A stretch of DNA of 64,000 nucleotides, from positions 1-64,000 of the forward strand of contig NZ_JZRB01000014.1 of the NCBI RefSeq assembly GCF_000964085.1, in the 5' to 3' direction. Shown in pieces: positions 25,207-32,619 of this stretch. The notes below the pieces were generated by a model, which worked only from the letters and a program-made list of their open reading frames with translations, was not told where the DNA came from and did not search any database. Source of the DNA: Luteibacter yeojuensis. GTDB taxonomy: Bacteria > Pseudomonadota > Gammaproteobacteria > Xanthomonadales > Rhodanobacteraceae. The number at the start of each line of letters is the position of its first letter. Position 1 is the stretch's first letter. The position numbers and the translations under genes were made by a program.

Positions 25207-26507
25207 AGATGCCCTGAAGATCGCTGCGTGAAATGGCAGCGAACGTTGTCCAGCGTCAGAAGGTCGACCACCGAGCCTGTGTCCGTGCTATCAAATCCTT
25301 CAGTAAACTCACGTTCGACCGCTGCCTTCGCCTGCTGGGCATCGGCAACATCGGCAAGAAGTACAGACCAATCGACGCCCTCGCGAAACAACTCACCGCT
25401 CTCGCTCTGAACGTGGCTAAACGGTGCTATAAACGTCGCGTCAGCGGTTTTTAGGTCGTTGGTACGGGCAAACCTGCCGATGAACTGCAGGGTGGGTACA
25501 AGAGATCTGTGTACCGCATGAAGTACGGCAATCTTAAATTTCGGAAAGTCGTATCCTTCACCGAACATGTCGACGCATACGACGCCATCAATGTCATTAG
25601 ATGCGAGACGCTGCTCGATCTTATCGATCTGGCGCCGCGACACCATGCTCGAAACAGCTTCAACCCTCAGTCCCTTTGCAACGTAGAGGTTGACCAGATC
25701 CTTCGCGTGAGCAACGGTGTTTGTACGGATAAGCATTCGGTGGTCAAAGCCAGCGTCGCGGTCTCGCCTGTATATCGCTTCTGCCTTAGTCGCCAATAGC
25801 TCATCTATTTCGGGTCTGTCAGCGCCCTCCGGAGTATCGATTGCATCGAAGGTAACCTTGCCAAATGCTCCCTCCGCCGCAGCTTTTCTAAGCGGATAGT
25901 GAAAGATGAGTTTGCCTGGAAGTCCGAGGCGGTCCCTCCTAAATGGAGTTGCAGATACGAGAACCTGGTTCGCATTCACATGCGAAAGTAGGGCTGCCCA
26001 TGTTGCCGCGGGTGAATGATGCCCCTCATCGACAAGTACAAGATCAAAGAAGCCTTCCGGCGGGGGTGAAACTCCGTCGTTTTCCGGGCTAACGACCTGC
26101 GGTGTAGCGATGACTACGTCAGCTCCCTCTAGAGCCACCCATGCCTCACGGTTTGCTGGCCGTGACTCAAGTAACGCTACTGTCGGAGGACGAAGGTCAC
26201 GATTGGCTAGAAGATCGAGCCGCTTTAGAACGTCCAAGTCCGAGAAGGTTTTGCCCATTTGCTTCCGTAGTGAAGCAGTTGGTACCACGACTAGGACGCG
26301 TTTCGGGCGAAGTAGAAAACACAGACCAACAAGTACGGCAGACTTACCGTAACCAGTCGGCAGCGAGACAATTGCACCCTCATCGCTGCTCGTGAAATGT
26401 GCGGCAGTGGCGTACAGCGCGGCGATCTGCCCAGGCCTTAAGCCCGCGTTGGGGCCTGAGGACGGGCGGATGACGAAGCAATCACCGTTTTCCTCGAAGT
26501 AGCTCAT
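25191..26507 (-). CDS. SF2 DEAD/DEAH-type helicase (probable defence helicase)
   Basis: 438 residues; AGGGAA is four bases before ATG 26507. Motif I is SLPTGYGKS (residues 48-56), motif II VDEGHH, motif III SATPFRRD, and motif VI QFIGRFART. RecA-like domain 2 includes MLIRTNTVAHAKDLVNLY and VCVDMFGEGYDFPKFK. The chain ends after LLTLDNVRCHFTQRSSGHLWSLT, which does not look like a natural terminus and overlaps the nuclease-like ORF. It would couple ATP hydrolysis to nucleic-acid translocation feeding the nuclease. The XRE/ImmA pair, a 42-codon ORF and a candidate RNA lie upstream. Confidence 0.78.
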   Translation of the reverse strand: MSYFEENGDCFVIRPSSGPNAGLRPGQIAALYATAAHFTSSDEGAIVSLPTGYGKSAVLVGLCFLLRPKRVLVVVPTASLRKQMGKTFSDLDVLKRLDLLANRDLRPPTVALLESRPANREAWVALEGADVVIATPQVVSPENDGVSPPPEGFFDLVLVDEGHHSPAATWAALLSHVNANQVLVSATPFRRDRLGLPGKLIFHYPLRKAAAEGAFGKVTFDAIDTPEGADRPEIDELLATKAEAIYRRDRDAGFDHRMLIRTNTVAHAKDLVNLYVAKGLRVEAVSSMVSRRQIDKIEQRLASNDIDGVVCVDMFGEGYDFPKFKIAVLHAVHRSLVPTLQFIGRFARTNDLKTADATFIAPFSHVQSESGELFREGVDWSVLLADVADAQQAKAAVEREFTEGFDSTDTGSVVDLLTLDNVRCHFTQRSSGHLWSLT

Positions 26508-26530
26508 GTTGTTCCCTCAATTGCGCGCAG

Positions 26531-26549
26531 GGCTCGGGAGTCCCGAGCC
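26531..26549. promoter_or_regulatory. Palindrome before the helicase gene
   Basis: GGCTCGGGAGTCCCGAGCC is fully symmetric about its central base. It lies 24 bases upstream of the helicase start, between the micro-ORF and the helicase, and may be an operator or an mRNA hairpin. Confidence 0.45.
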
Positions 26550-26577
26550 ACACATCTGACCGAGTCCCATAGGGAAG

Positions 26578-26608
26578 GACTGGGCGCGCTACCAATGCGC
26601 GCCCAGTC
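26578..26608 (-). terminator. Strong hairpin directly after the 42-residue ORF
   Basis: GACTGGGCGCGC and GCGCGCCCAGTC form a perfect 12-bp stem around a 7-nt loop, three bases past the ORF stop. There is no clear U-run on either side, so it may be an attenuator or RNA-processing hairpin and not a full terminator. Confidence 0.5.
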
Positions 26609-26610
26609 GA

Positions 26611-26739
26611 TTAGGCGAAGAGAACGTATTGGTGGGGGGCCGATCGCCAGTGCTGAATAACGTGTTCCCACTTACCGAAGCGGAAGCGAACGTAATTTCG
26701 CACGAAGACGATCTTAGGCCGCAAATGACTTGCGTCCAT
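26611..26739 (-). CDS. 42-residue basic micro-protein upstream of the helicase
   Basis: Product: MDASHLRPKIVFVRNYVRF and a further 23 residues ending QYVLFA. It is rich in arginine, aromatic residues and histidine, with no transmembrane segment. GGAG lies eight bases before the ATG, and a 12-bp hairpin follows the stop directly, both of which support a real gene. It is on the same strand as the helicase, 104 bases upstream. It might be a nucleic-acid-binding partner, a leader peptide or an antitoxin-like component; none of these is shown. Confidence 0.55.
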   Translation of the reverse strand: MDASHLRPKIVFVRNYVRFRFGKWEHVIQHWRSAPHQYVLFA

Positions 26740-26785
26740 CTCAATCACTCCAAATTTGTCTGGAGGAGATAGTTGCCCACGGATA

Positions 26786-26804
26786 TGAAAGTGCTACACT
26801 TTCA
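26786..26804. promoter_or_regulatory. Palindromic operator candidate overlapping a -10 box
   Basis: TGAAAGTG-CTA-CACTTTCA has perfect 8-bp arms. On the plus strand it contains TACACT (26795-26800), 16 bp after TTGCCC (26773-26778), a fair sigma-70 promoter directed at the candidate small RNA. It also lies upstream of the divergent 42-residue ORF, so one repressor could control both directions. Confidence 0.5.
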
Positions 26805-26806
26805 AG

Positions 26807-26895
26807 CGTCCTACCAAGACAGCCGTGGTCGGCAGAGGGACTCCTCACCACCATGCCAAAGCTTCTCAATGTTCGAGCATTGGGGAGCTTTTTTA
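26807..26895 (+). ncRNA. Candidate small RNA, about 90 nt, with its own terminator
   Basis: Downstream of the promoter-like TTGCCC/TACACT there is no open frame. About 90 bases later an imperfect hairpin (26858-26871 with 26878-26891, loop TTCGAG) runs into TTTTTT, an arrangement typical of an intrinsic terminator on the plus strand. The start site near 26807 is estimated from the -10 box. The hairpin could also serve the convergent ImmA gene from the other side, so the U-run direction is the main evidence for a plus-strand RNA. Confidence 0.4.
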
Positions 26896-27429
26896 TATGA
26901 AGCGTTCCCGCCTCAGTTCGTTGATCCGCACGGATGCAGCTTGTTCTGAAACAACGCACTCCGCGGCCAGGGTCCAAGGATCAGGAAATTTGCGGACAAC
27001 TTCGACTGGCATAAGGAACTCGCCGGCAAAGTTGTCCGCCTGCCACTCCGAGTCGCGAAACAGCGGAAGCTCACCGGACGGGCGCCGGGATCGCGCAAGT
27101 GGACATCCGTGAAGCACTAGGTGGCCAAGTTCATGGGCGGCGGTGAATCGGTCCCTGCCACGGTCGGTTCGTAGGCCATCGTAGACATCCTCACGAAGCC
27201 AGATCTCAGCTTTGTCGGGGAACGTCCAACCGTGATCATCTCCCATTTCGTCCAGGCCCTTCGAACCCAGATAGAAGTCAGGCCAAACCTTAGGGAGTTC
27301 GAGCTCGAGGTACTGATACAGCGGAAACGCCTTTTCGGGGTCGCACCGGAAGGAGTTTCGAAGGCCAGACGCGATGTCCCAGACCTGTCGCTTTGATAGG
27401 GGCGACACCTCGAATCCACGCCTACGCAT
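26893..27429 (-). CDS. ImmA/IrrE-type zinc metallopeptidase
   Basis: 178 residues from ATG 27429, which overlaps the XRE stop (ATGCGTAG) and has GAGGAG six bases upstream. The active site is HELGH (residues 99-103) in FTAAHELGHLVLH, with EWQADNFAGEFLMP supplying the third ligand. In ICEBs1 and in IrrE, such proteases cleave or antagonise a partner XRE repressor after a damage signal. The overlapping XRE gene is the obvious substrate. Together they would form a switch that releases the helicase operon to their left, which is inference. Confidence 0.85.
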   Translation of the reverse strand: MRRRGFEVSPLSKRQVWDIASGLRNSFRCDPEKAFPLYQYLELELPKVWPDFYLGSKGLDEMGDDHGWTFPDKAEIWLREDVYDGLRTDRGRDRFTAAHELGHLVLHGCPLARSRRPSGELPLFRDSEWQADNFAGEFLMPVEVVRKFPDPWTLAAECVVSEQAASVRINELRRERFI

Positions 27430-27793
27430 CTTTGTCTCCTCGGGGAGGGGCAATTTGCTTGAACAAGCTTTCGACCTCGCCCTCTGAAAGATTCTCGAAG
27501 CGCCGGGCGAACGCTACGGCGAGTTCGCGTGCCCGATCGCTTCCATTGGCAAGCGAAATCGTGACCTCCTTCGCCTGGCCGGCGGCTGCCTGCGCCAGTG
27601 ATGACTCTTCACTGGCAGTGAGCGACAGTCCGCGCGTCACCGCGTCAATAAACGAAGGCGGCACTGCTTTGCGCCCGGTTTCCACAGCCGAAACAAAGGC
27701 TGTGCTCACATTCGCCAGACCTGCCAGATCAGCCAGCGTCTTATCGCGGTCTATCCTCATCTTCCTGAGCAATTTTCCGAATGGACTTAACAT
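27422..27793 (-). CDS. XRE-family helix-turn-helix repressor
   Basis: 123 residues. The helix-turn-helix is LLRKMRIDRDKTLADLAGLANVSTAFVSAVETGRKAVP (given in shorter form: TLADLAGLANVS, then TAFVSAVETGRK). The tail is helical (RARELAVAFARRFENLSEGE). It is translationally coupled to the ImmA protease gene. A promoter with -35 TTGAGA and -10 TATACT lies upstream, with an inverted repeat over the -10 box, consistent with autorepression. No strong ribosome-binding site is visible at ATG 27793. Confidence 0.85.
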   Translation of the reverse strand: MLSPFGKLLRKMRIDRDKTLADLAGLANVSTAFVSAVETGRKAVPPSFIDAVTRGLSLTASEESSLAQAAAGQAKEVTISLANGSDRARELAVAFARRFENLSEGEVESLFKQIAPPRGDKDA

Positions 27794-27826
27794 GGGTGGC
27801 CGCCTGCGTTGGATACGTTCGAGGTC

Positions 27827-27854
27827 AGTATATACCTTATACTCGTTTTCTCAA
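27827..27854 (-). promoter_or_regulatory. Promoter and operator of the XRE-ImmA operon
   Basis: On the minus strand TTGAGA (27849-27854) and TATACT (27827-27832) are spaced by 16 bp. The -10 box is one arm of the inverted repeat AGTATA-N5-TATACT (27827-27843), so a bound repressor would cover the promoter. Confidence 0.6.
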
Positions 27855-28415
27855 CCAATGGGTATAATTTCAATCATGATGTGTTCGTTGTCAACAATTG
27901 ACACCACATCTAGTGTGAGGGCCGCTCCGGATCGAGGTGCTAGGCAAGAATTCTTTAGCACACTCAAAAAATGTTCATAACTAGTTGATTTGTAATAAAT
28001 ACTCCGCTGAATGGCATTTTGAAAGACTTTCAAAGGTACCTGAAAGCCAATATCTAAGGAATATTAAAATGCAATACAATCAATGTGTTAAGAAGGTGTG
28101 CATCGAGCTGCCGGAGTTCGAATCCGCCGTAGACTCGGCCTTCCGTCGCCACGAACAGGCAGTCTTCTAACTCCCCTGGCACTCAGATCAAGGATTGGGC
28201 AATCGACTCATACGAGAAACAAGTGCCGCTCTTTGGCATGCGGGGGCCGCATACCTTTCTGCAATTTTGGAGTACGAAAACAGGGGGGTGCCGGTTTGCC
28301 GGTCACGCACGAGGGGCTGTTCACTCGTAGCCTGAGCGATCACGCGATCTCGTTGATTTGTTCAGCGGGATAGTCCCCGAAAGTGAACACTTTCTAGATC
28401 GTCATAAAGTGCTGG
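27855..28415. other. AT-rich stretch without a supported gene, right end of the accessory region
   Basis: Several frames of about 60 codons exist on both strands, but none has a good start site or a recognisable domain. GC drops well below the flanks between 27850 and 28100. Possible, weak remnants of the radical SAM gene end occur near 28147-28170 and 28300-28320. The homology to the radical SAM gene begins sharply at 28416. Confidence 0.5.
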
Positions 28416-29255
28416 TGCGTCTATTGCTACGCCAGGCCCTCGCACGGCTACCTCAACCTCTCGGCCGGCCTCGACTTTGAAACGAAGCTCTTCGCCAAGA
28501 CCAACCTCGCCGACATCCTGCGCGATGAACTGGCGAAGAAGAACTACACCTGCAAGCCGATCAACATCGGCAGCAACACGGACCCCTACCAGCCGATCGA
28601 AAAGAAGTGGCGGCTCACCCGCGCGGCGCTGGGGCTGCTCAACGAGTGCAACCACCCGTGCACCATCGTCACCAAGAACGCGCTGATCGAGCGCGACATC
28701 GACATCCTCGCGCCCATGGCCGAGCAGAACCTGGTTCAGGTGTTCATCTCGATCAACTCGCTCGACAACAAGCTCGCTTCGAAGCTGGAGCCGCGCGCGT
28801 CGGCGCCGCATCGCAGGCTGCAGGCGGTGAAGGCGTTGCGTGATGCCGGCATTCCCGTGGGCGTGCTGGTTGCGCCGATCATTTCCGCGTTGAACGAGAA
28901 GGACGTGGAGGGAATCATCGAACGTGCCGCGGCCAATGGGGCGAACTCGATTGGCTACACATGCATCCGGTTGCCGCATGAGTTGAAGCAGCTGTTCCGG
29001 GAGTGGCTGGATATCCACTACCCCGACAAGGCCGCGCACATCATCAGCCTCATCCAGCAGATGAATGGTGGGAAGGATTACGACAGCAACTTCGCTACGC
29101 GCATGCGCGGGCAGGGGATTTTCGCGGACATTATCCGGAAGCGGGTGCAGGTGGCTTCGCGGAAGGCCGGGCTGCATCGGGCATGGGATACGGTGTTGGA
29201 CACGTCGAAGTTCGTGGCGCCGCGGGTGCATTCGCCGCAGGGGGAGTTGTTCTAG
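28416..29255 (+). pseudogene. 5'-truncated second copy of the PA0069-type radical SAM gene
   Basis: The frame is open from before 28416 to the stop and matches residues 82-360 of the copy at 8743-9825, about nine bases in ten being identical, including the C-terminus HSPQGELF. The first 81 residues, with the first cluster cysteine, are missing; homology starts exactly at C82 (CVYCYARPSHGY). There is no start codon or ribosome-binding site at the junction, so it is not expected to be functional. It forms the right border of the accessory region and was probably the original chromosomal 3' end. Confidence 0.9.
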
Positions 29256-29274
29256 ACGGTGCCGACGAGGTCAA

Positions 29275-29556
29275 TCATGCCTTCGACGGTGTCCTGGACC
29301 AGAAGCCAGTCGGAACGGCGGCCCCGATAGCAGCAGACACCAGGGCAATCTGGTTGCCGGCGTCACCCAGCAGGGCCAACCACCCATCACGCCCGCTGTA
29401 GTCCGGCATGAACACGCAAGCCGCAATGAGACCAGCGCTGATCAGCCAAGCCGCCCATGCACGCCACCTGCCAAAGTTGCGCAGAAGCAAAGCGATCGCC
29501 CAGGTCAGCATGGCGCCTGCAACGGCACCGGTAACAGCAAACCAGAAATAACCCAT
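29275..29556 (-). CDS. Small membrane protein, 93 residues
   Basis: Three hydrophobic segments (FAVTGAVAGAMLTWAIALLL; WAAWLISAGLIAACVFM; IALVSAAIGAAVPTGF) in a short chain. AGGAAA lies about five bases before ATG 29556. It lies directly outside the right border of the accessory region. No family was recognised. Confidence 0.6.
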   Translation of the reverse strand: MGYFWFAVTGAVAGAMLTWAIALLLRNFGRWRAWAAWLISAGLIAACVFMPDYSGRDGWLALLGDAGNQIALVSAAIGAAVPTGFWSRTPSKA

Positions 29557-29747
29557 CGTTGTTTCCTTGCCGACGATCCCTCGGCCGTCATGACGTTGAA
29601 TCTTATCCGCTTCGTTCTGGACATTGGCCGGGCACGGTTAACGCGAGTGGAGGTGTCCGACGCCCTAAGCGTTTCCTAAGAAAAGTCGATGCAAGAGTCA
29701 CTTACACGGCAATATCGCAAGAACTTGCCGTTGACCCTGTATCGATT

Positions 29748-29778
29748 TTGAGATTAATCTCAACGCGAATCATTCTCA
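29748..29778. promoter_or_regulatory. Fur-box-like operator
   Basis: TTGAGATTAATCTCAA (29748-29763) is a perfect 16-bp palindrome, followed by CGCGAATCATTCTCA, whose complement starts TGAGAATGATTC. Both resemble the TGAGAATNATTCTCA form of the Fur box. It ends 13 bases before the outer-membrane protein gene and overlaps a weak promoter (TTGACC, 17 bp, TTAATC). Confidence 0.7.
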
Positions 29779-29791
29779 CTTTGGGGCTTCC

Positions 29792-30748
29792 ATGAGCAGC
29801 TTTCTTGGCCGGAGCGCAGCGCTGGCGGTCGTCGCGTGTCTGGCGCTGGGCGCGGCTGGGTCGTGGGCACCACCCGCACGGGCTGGCGAGGCCATCTTTG
29901 GCTACGTCTACACCACCGATCTGCTGCCGAAGGGCAAGAGCGAGCTCGAGCAATGGGCCACGGACCGCAAGTCCCAGGCCTATGGCAGCTTCAACGCCTA
30001 CAACTTCAGCACCGAGTACGAATACGGCGTCACCGACAATTTCCAGATCGGTACCTACCTCAACTACACCTACGAGCAGGCAAACGGAAACAGCGTCCGC
30101 GGCAAGACCGAGGGCATCGACCTGTCGTACAAGCACGATCCGAACAAGCCATTCTCCGGCGCGCACGTGGATGGCGTTTCGATGGAGTTCCTCTATCGCG
30201 TGCTCAGCCCGTACAAGGACGGCATCGGCCTCGCGTTCTACGCCGAGCCGGAATACGGCCCGCGCGAACGCGGGCTCGAGCTGCGTGCCATCGTGCAGAA
30301 GAACCTGATGGACGATCGCCTCGTCCTGGCCGCCAACGTTTGGGTCGAGGCAGAGAAGGAGCGCGGCTCGAACCTGATCGATCCGTACGATACGGACCCC
30401 GAGCCGCCGACGCGCACCATGGATAAGGCCACCTATGCCGAGATCGACCTGGGTGGAAGTTACCGCTTCGCGTCGAACTGGTCGGCGGGGCTGGAAATCC
30501 GCAACCACAACGAATTCGGCGGCTGGACCCTGCTCCACCGCAACCAGGACCACACGGCGTTCTTCGCTGGCCCCAATGTGCATTACGCCGCACGGCGCTG
30601 GTACGCCACCTTGAGCGTGCTTCGGCAGATACATGCCATTACCTACAGTGAAGAGCAGGACCACCAGCGGCACGACGGGCTACTGTACGGCGATGAACAT
30701 ACCCGCTGGGACGGCATCCGCCTCAAGATTGGTTATTCCTTCGACTGA
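29792..30748 (+). CDS. Outer-membrane beta-barrel protein (DUF6662-like)
   Basis: 318 residues with a signal peptide (ALAVVACLALGAAGSWAPPARA). The mature protein begins GEAIFGYVYTTDLLPKGKSE and continues in alternating aromatic strands (FSTEYEYGVTDNFQIGTYLNY), ending in IRLKIGYSFD with a terminal aromatic strand, as barrels do. It leads a four-gene run with an FMN-binding protein, ApbE and a membrane cytochrome-like protein, under a Fur-type operator. That context suggests a surface role in iron acquisition or reduction; the DUF name is from recollection of similar clusters. Confidence 0.75.
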   Translation: MSSFLGRSAALAVVACLALGAAGSWAPPARAGEAIFGYVYTTDLLPKGKSELEQWATDRKSQAYGSFNAYNFSTEYEYGVTDNFQIGTYLNYTYEQANGNSVRGKTEGIDLSYKHDPNKPFSGAHVDGVSMEFLYRVLSPYKDGIGLAFYAEPEYGPRERGLELRAIVQKNLMDDRLVLAANVWVEAEKERGSNLIDPYDTDPEPPTRTMDKATYAEIDLGGSYRFASNWSAGLEIRNHNEFGGWTLLHRNQDHTAFFAGPNVHYAARRWYATLSVLRQIHAITYSEEQDHQRHDGLLYGDEHTRWDGIRLKIGYSFD

Positions 30749-30751
30749 GCC

Positions 30752-31282
30752 ATGCCCATGGACCATCGTTTCCTATTGCTTCCGGTCGCTGCCCTGGTCG
30801 CTGTCGCACCCGCGCAGGCCACGCAGTACCTGAGTGCCGACCAGGCGCGCGCATTGATCTTCCCGTCGCTGGCCATGACGGCGCAGGACATCACGCTCAC
30901 GCCCGAGCAGGCCAGGGCCGTGGAAAAGGCCTCTGGCGCATCGATCGTTTCGCCGTCGATGAAAGCGTGGCGTGCAACCACCGGCGAACTGTTCATCGTC
31001 GACGAAGTACTCGGCAAGCACGAGTACATCACCTATGCGGTGGGCTTCGATGCGAGTGGTGGCGTCAAGGGCCTGGAGATACTGACGTATAACGAAAGCT
31101 ACGGTGACCAGATCCGCAACCCGGCATGGCGTGCGCAGTTCACCGGTAAGCATGATGACGCGCCGCTGGTACTGGACAAGGATATCCAGAACATCTCGTC
31201 CGCGACGCTTTCGTGCAAGCACATCACCGAAGGCGTCCGCCGTCTGCTGGCCGTGCGGAAGGTCGCTCTTGGCCACGATTGA
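30752..31282 (+). CDS. Exported FMN-binding protein
   Basis: 176 residues with a signal peptide (FLLLPVAALVAVAPAQA). The FMN-binding domain has VKGLEILTYNESYGDQIRNPAW and ends with SSATLSCKHITEGVRRLL, matching the site where ApbE attaches FMN to a threonine (S[GS]ATxS pattern). It would shuttle electrons outside the cytoplasmic membrane. The ApbE gene overlaps its 3' end, so donor enzyme and acceptor protein are made together. Confidence 0.88.
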   Translation: MPMDHRFLLLPVAALVAVAPAQATQYLSADQARALIFPSLAMTAQDITLTPEQARAVEKASGASIVSPSMKAWRATTGELFIVDEVLGKHEYITYAVGFDASGGVKGLEILTYNESYGDQIRNPAWRAQFTGKHDDAPLVLDKDIQNISSATLSCKHITEGVRRLLAVRKVALGHD

Positions 31283-32135
31283 ACGTGCCCAGCCATGGCT
31301 GGGTACCGTGGTCGCCATCCGTGCCGATGGCGTGGAAGATGATGCCCTCGCCCACCACGCCATCTCCGCGGCGTTCGCGGAAGTGGCCACGGTGCACCGG
31401 CTGATGAGTTTCCATGCGCCGGATAGCGATGTGAGCCGCCTGAACCGCGACGCCGCGCGCCGGTGCGTGCCGGTAGACTGGCGCACGCGCGAGGTGCTGG
31501 CCATGGCGCAAACCATGCACCGCATGAGCGAAGGCGTGTTCGATATCGCGATCGGTGGCGTACTCGCGCACGCGGGTGCGCTGCCTTGCCCGGCGCCGGC
31601 TCGCGTCGACCTGGATGCCACGGCCGCCAGCATCGCGCTCGACGACAACGGTGTTCGTTTCCACGACGCGCTCTGGATCGACCTGGGTGGTATCGCGAAG
31701 GGTTACGCGGCCGACCGCGCTGCCGCCGTGCTCCAGCAACACGGCGTGCACCAGGGGCGTATTGATGCCGGTGGCGACCTGAGGTTGCTAGGCGCGGGCC
31801 CGCACCGCGTATACCTCGATGCGGGCGGCGACATCGGGCCCATGCAGGCCGCGCTCGACACGGGTGAGGGTGCCATCGCCACCAGCAGCAACGAGGCGGC
31901 CATCCGGGCACGTAACCCACTGCCTTGCGGCGTGCACAGGCATGGCCGAACGAAGGAGCACGCGGCGCCGGGCCGCACGGTGTCGGTGCTGGCAGACCAG
32001 GCCATGGTCGCCGATGCGCTCACCAAGGTCGTGATGGCCCTCGGTCCCTCGGCCGGCGCGGTGCTCGCCCTTGCTGGCGCCACGGCCTATCTACGTGAAA
32101 AAGGCACCTGGGCGAGTATCCGTGATGCGGCATGA
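31269..32135 (+). CDS. apbE: ApbE-family FAD:protein FMN transferase
   Basis: About 288 residues from TTG 31269 (GGAAGG six bases upstream), overlapping the FMN-binding gene by 14 bases. Typical ApbE features: WLGTVVAIRA, FHAPDSDVSRLNRDA, FDIAIGG, IDLGGIAKGYAADRAA, and DAGGDLRLLG. DQAMVADALTKVVMAL is the C-terminal magnesium-site motif. It lacks a clear signal peptide or lipobox, so its export, or action before export, is unclear. It would flavinylate the protein encoded just upstream. Confidence 0.87.
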   Translation: MATIERAQPWLGTVVAIRADGVEDDALAHHAISAAFAEVATVHRLMSFHAPDSDVSRLNRDAARRCVPVDWRTREVLAMAQTMHRMSEGVFDIAIGGVLAHAGALPCPAPARVDLDATAASIALDDNGVRFHDALWIDLGGIAKGYAADRAAAVLQQHGVHQGRIDAGGDLRLLGAGPHRVYLDAGGDIGPMQAALDTGEGAIATSSNEAAIRARNPLPCGVHRHGRTKEHAAPGRTVSVLADQAMVADALTKVVMALGPSAGAVLALAGATAYLREKGTWASIRDAA

Positions 32136-32619
32136 CCCGCCAAAGCGACGGCGCCATGGCCCCATCCGGCTCGCCAGTGGCCGCCGGCTCTTCACCTGGG
32201 CCGTGGGTTGGTCGCTGTTCGCAACGGGCGCCGCCTGGCTCGCCTGCCACTACTTCCTGCAGACGATGGGCCCGTTTGGCCCACGCCCCAGTCCCTGGGA
32301 ACCATGGTGGCTGCGTATCCACGCGGCCTTCGGCTTCATGGCGCTGTGGACCTTCGGCATGGTCTGGAGCGCGCACATCGCCAACGGCTGGGCAGCCGGC
32401 CACCGCCGCTGGTCGGGCGGCTTCGCCTTTGCCGTCATCGCTGGCCTGGTCATCACCGGGTACCTCACCTACTACCTCATCGACGATACCTGGCACGAAT
32501 GGGTGTCACTCATCCATTGGGTCGTCGGTCTTGCGCTGCCTGTCGTCGTGGTCACGCACGTCATGCGTGGCCGCAAGGCGCGACGCAAGCCGGTGCCGCC
32601 GCCTAGCGGGTATCCGTAG
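32125..32619 (+). CDS. Four-helix membrane protein, cytochrome b-like (DUF4405-type)
   Basis: 164 residues from ATG 32125, which overlaps the apbE stop. Four transmembrane helices carry paired histidines (HAAFGFMALWTFGMVWSAH; WHEWVSLIHWVVGLALP; VVVVTHVM), the spacing expected for haem or for a quinol-facing electron-transfer protein. It would pass electrons across the membrane to the flavinylated partner. It overlaps the 3' end of the convergent S10 peptidase gene by 17 bases. Confidence 0.7.
   Translation: MRHDPPKRRRHGPIRLASGRRLFTWAVGWSLFATGAAWLACHYFLQTMGPFGPRPSPWEPWWLRIHAAFGFMALWTFGMVWSAHIANGWAAGHRRWSGGFAFAVIAGLVITGYLTYYLIDDTWHEWVSLIHWVVGLALPVVVVTHVMRGRKARRKPVPPPSGYP

Noticed and set aside
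28110-28140. GTTCGAATCC resembling a tRNA T-loop near the right border
   Set aside because: The flanking bases do not form a T stem and no cloverleaf fits; probably chance.
28147-28325. Two further possible remnants of the radical SAM gene end (near 28147-28170 and 28300-28320)
   Set aside because: Matches are short and gapped, too weak to separate from chance, unlike the four scars reported.
9826-28415. Integrase, transposase or CRISPR array in the accessory region
   Set aside because: No tyrosine or serine recombinase motifs, DDE transposase or regularly spaced repeats were seen in any frame.
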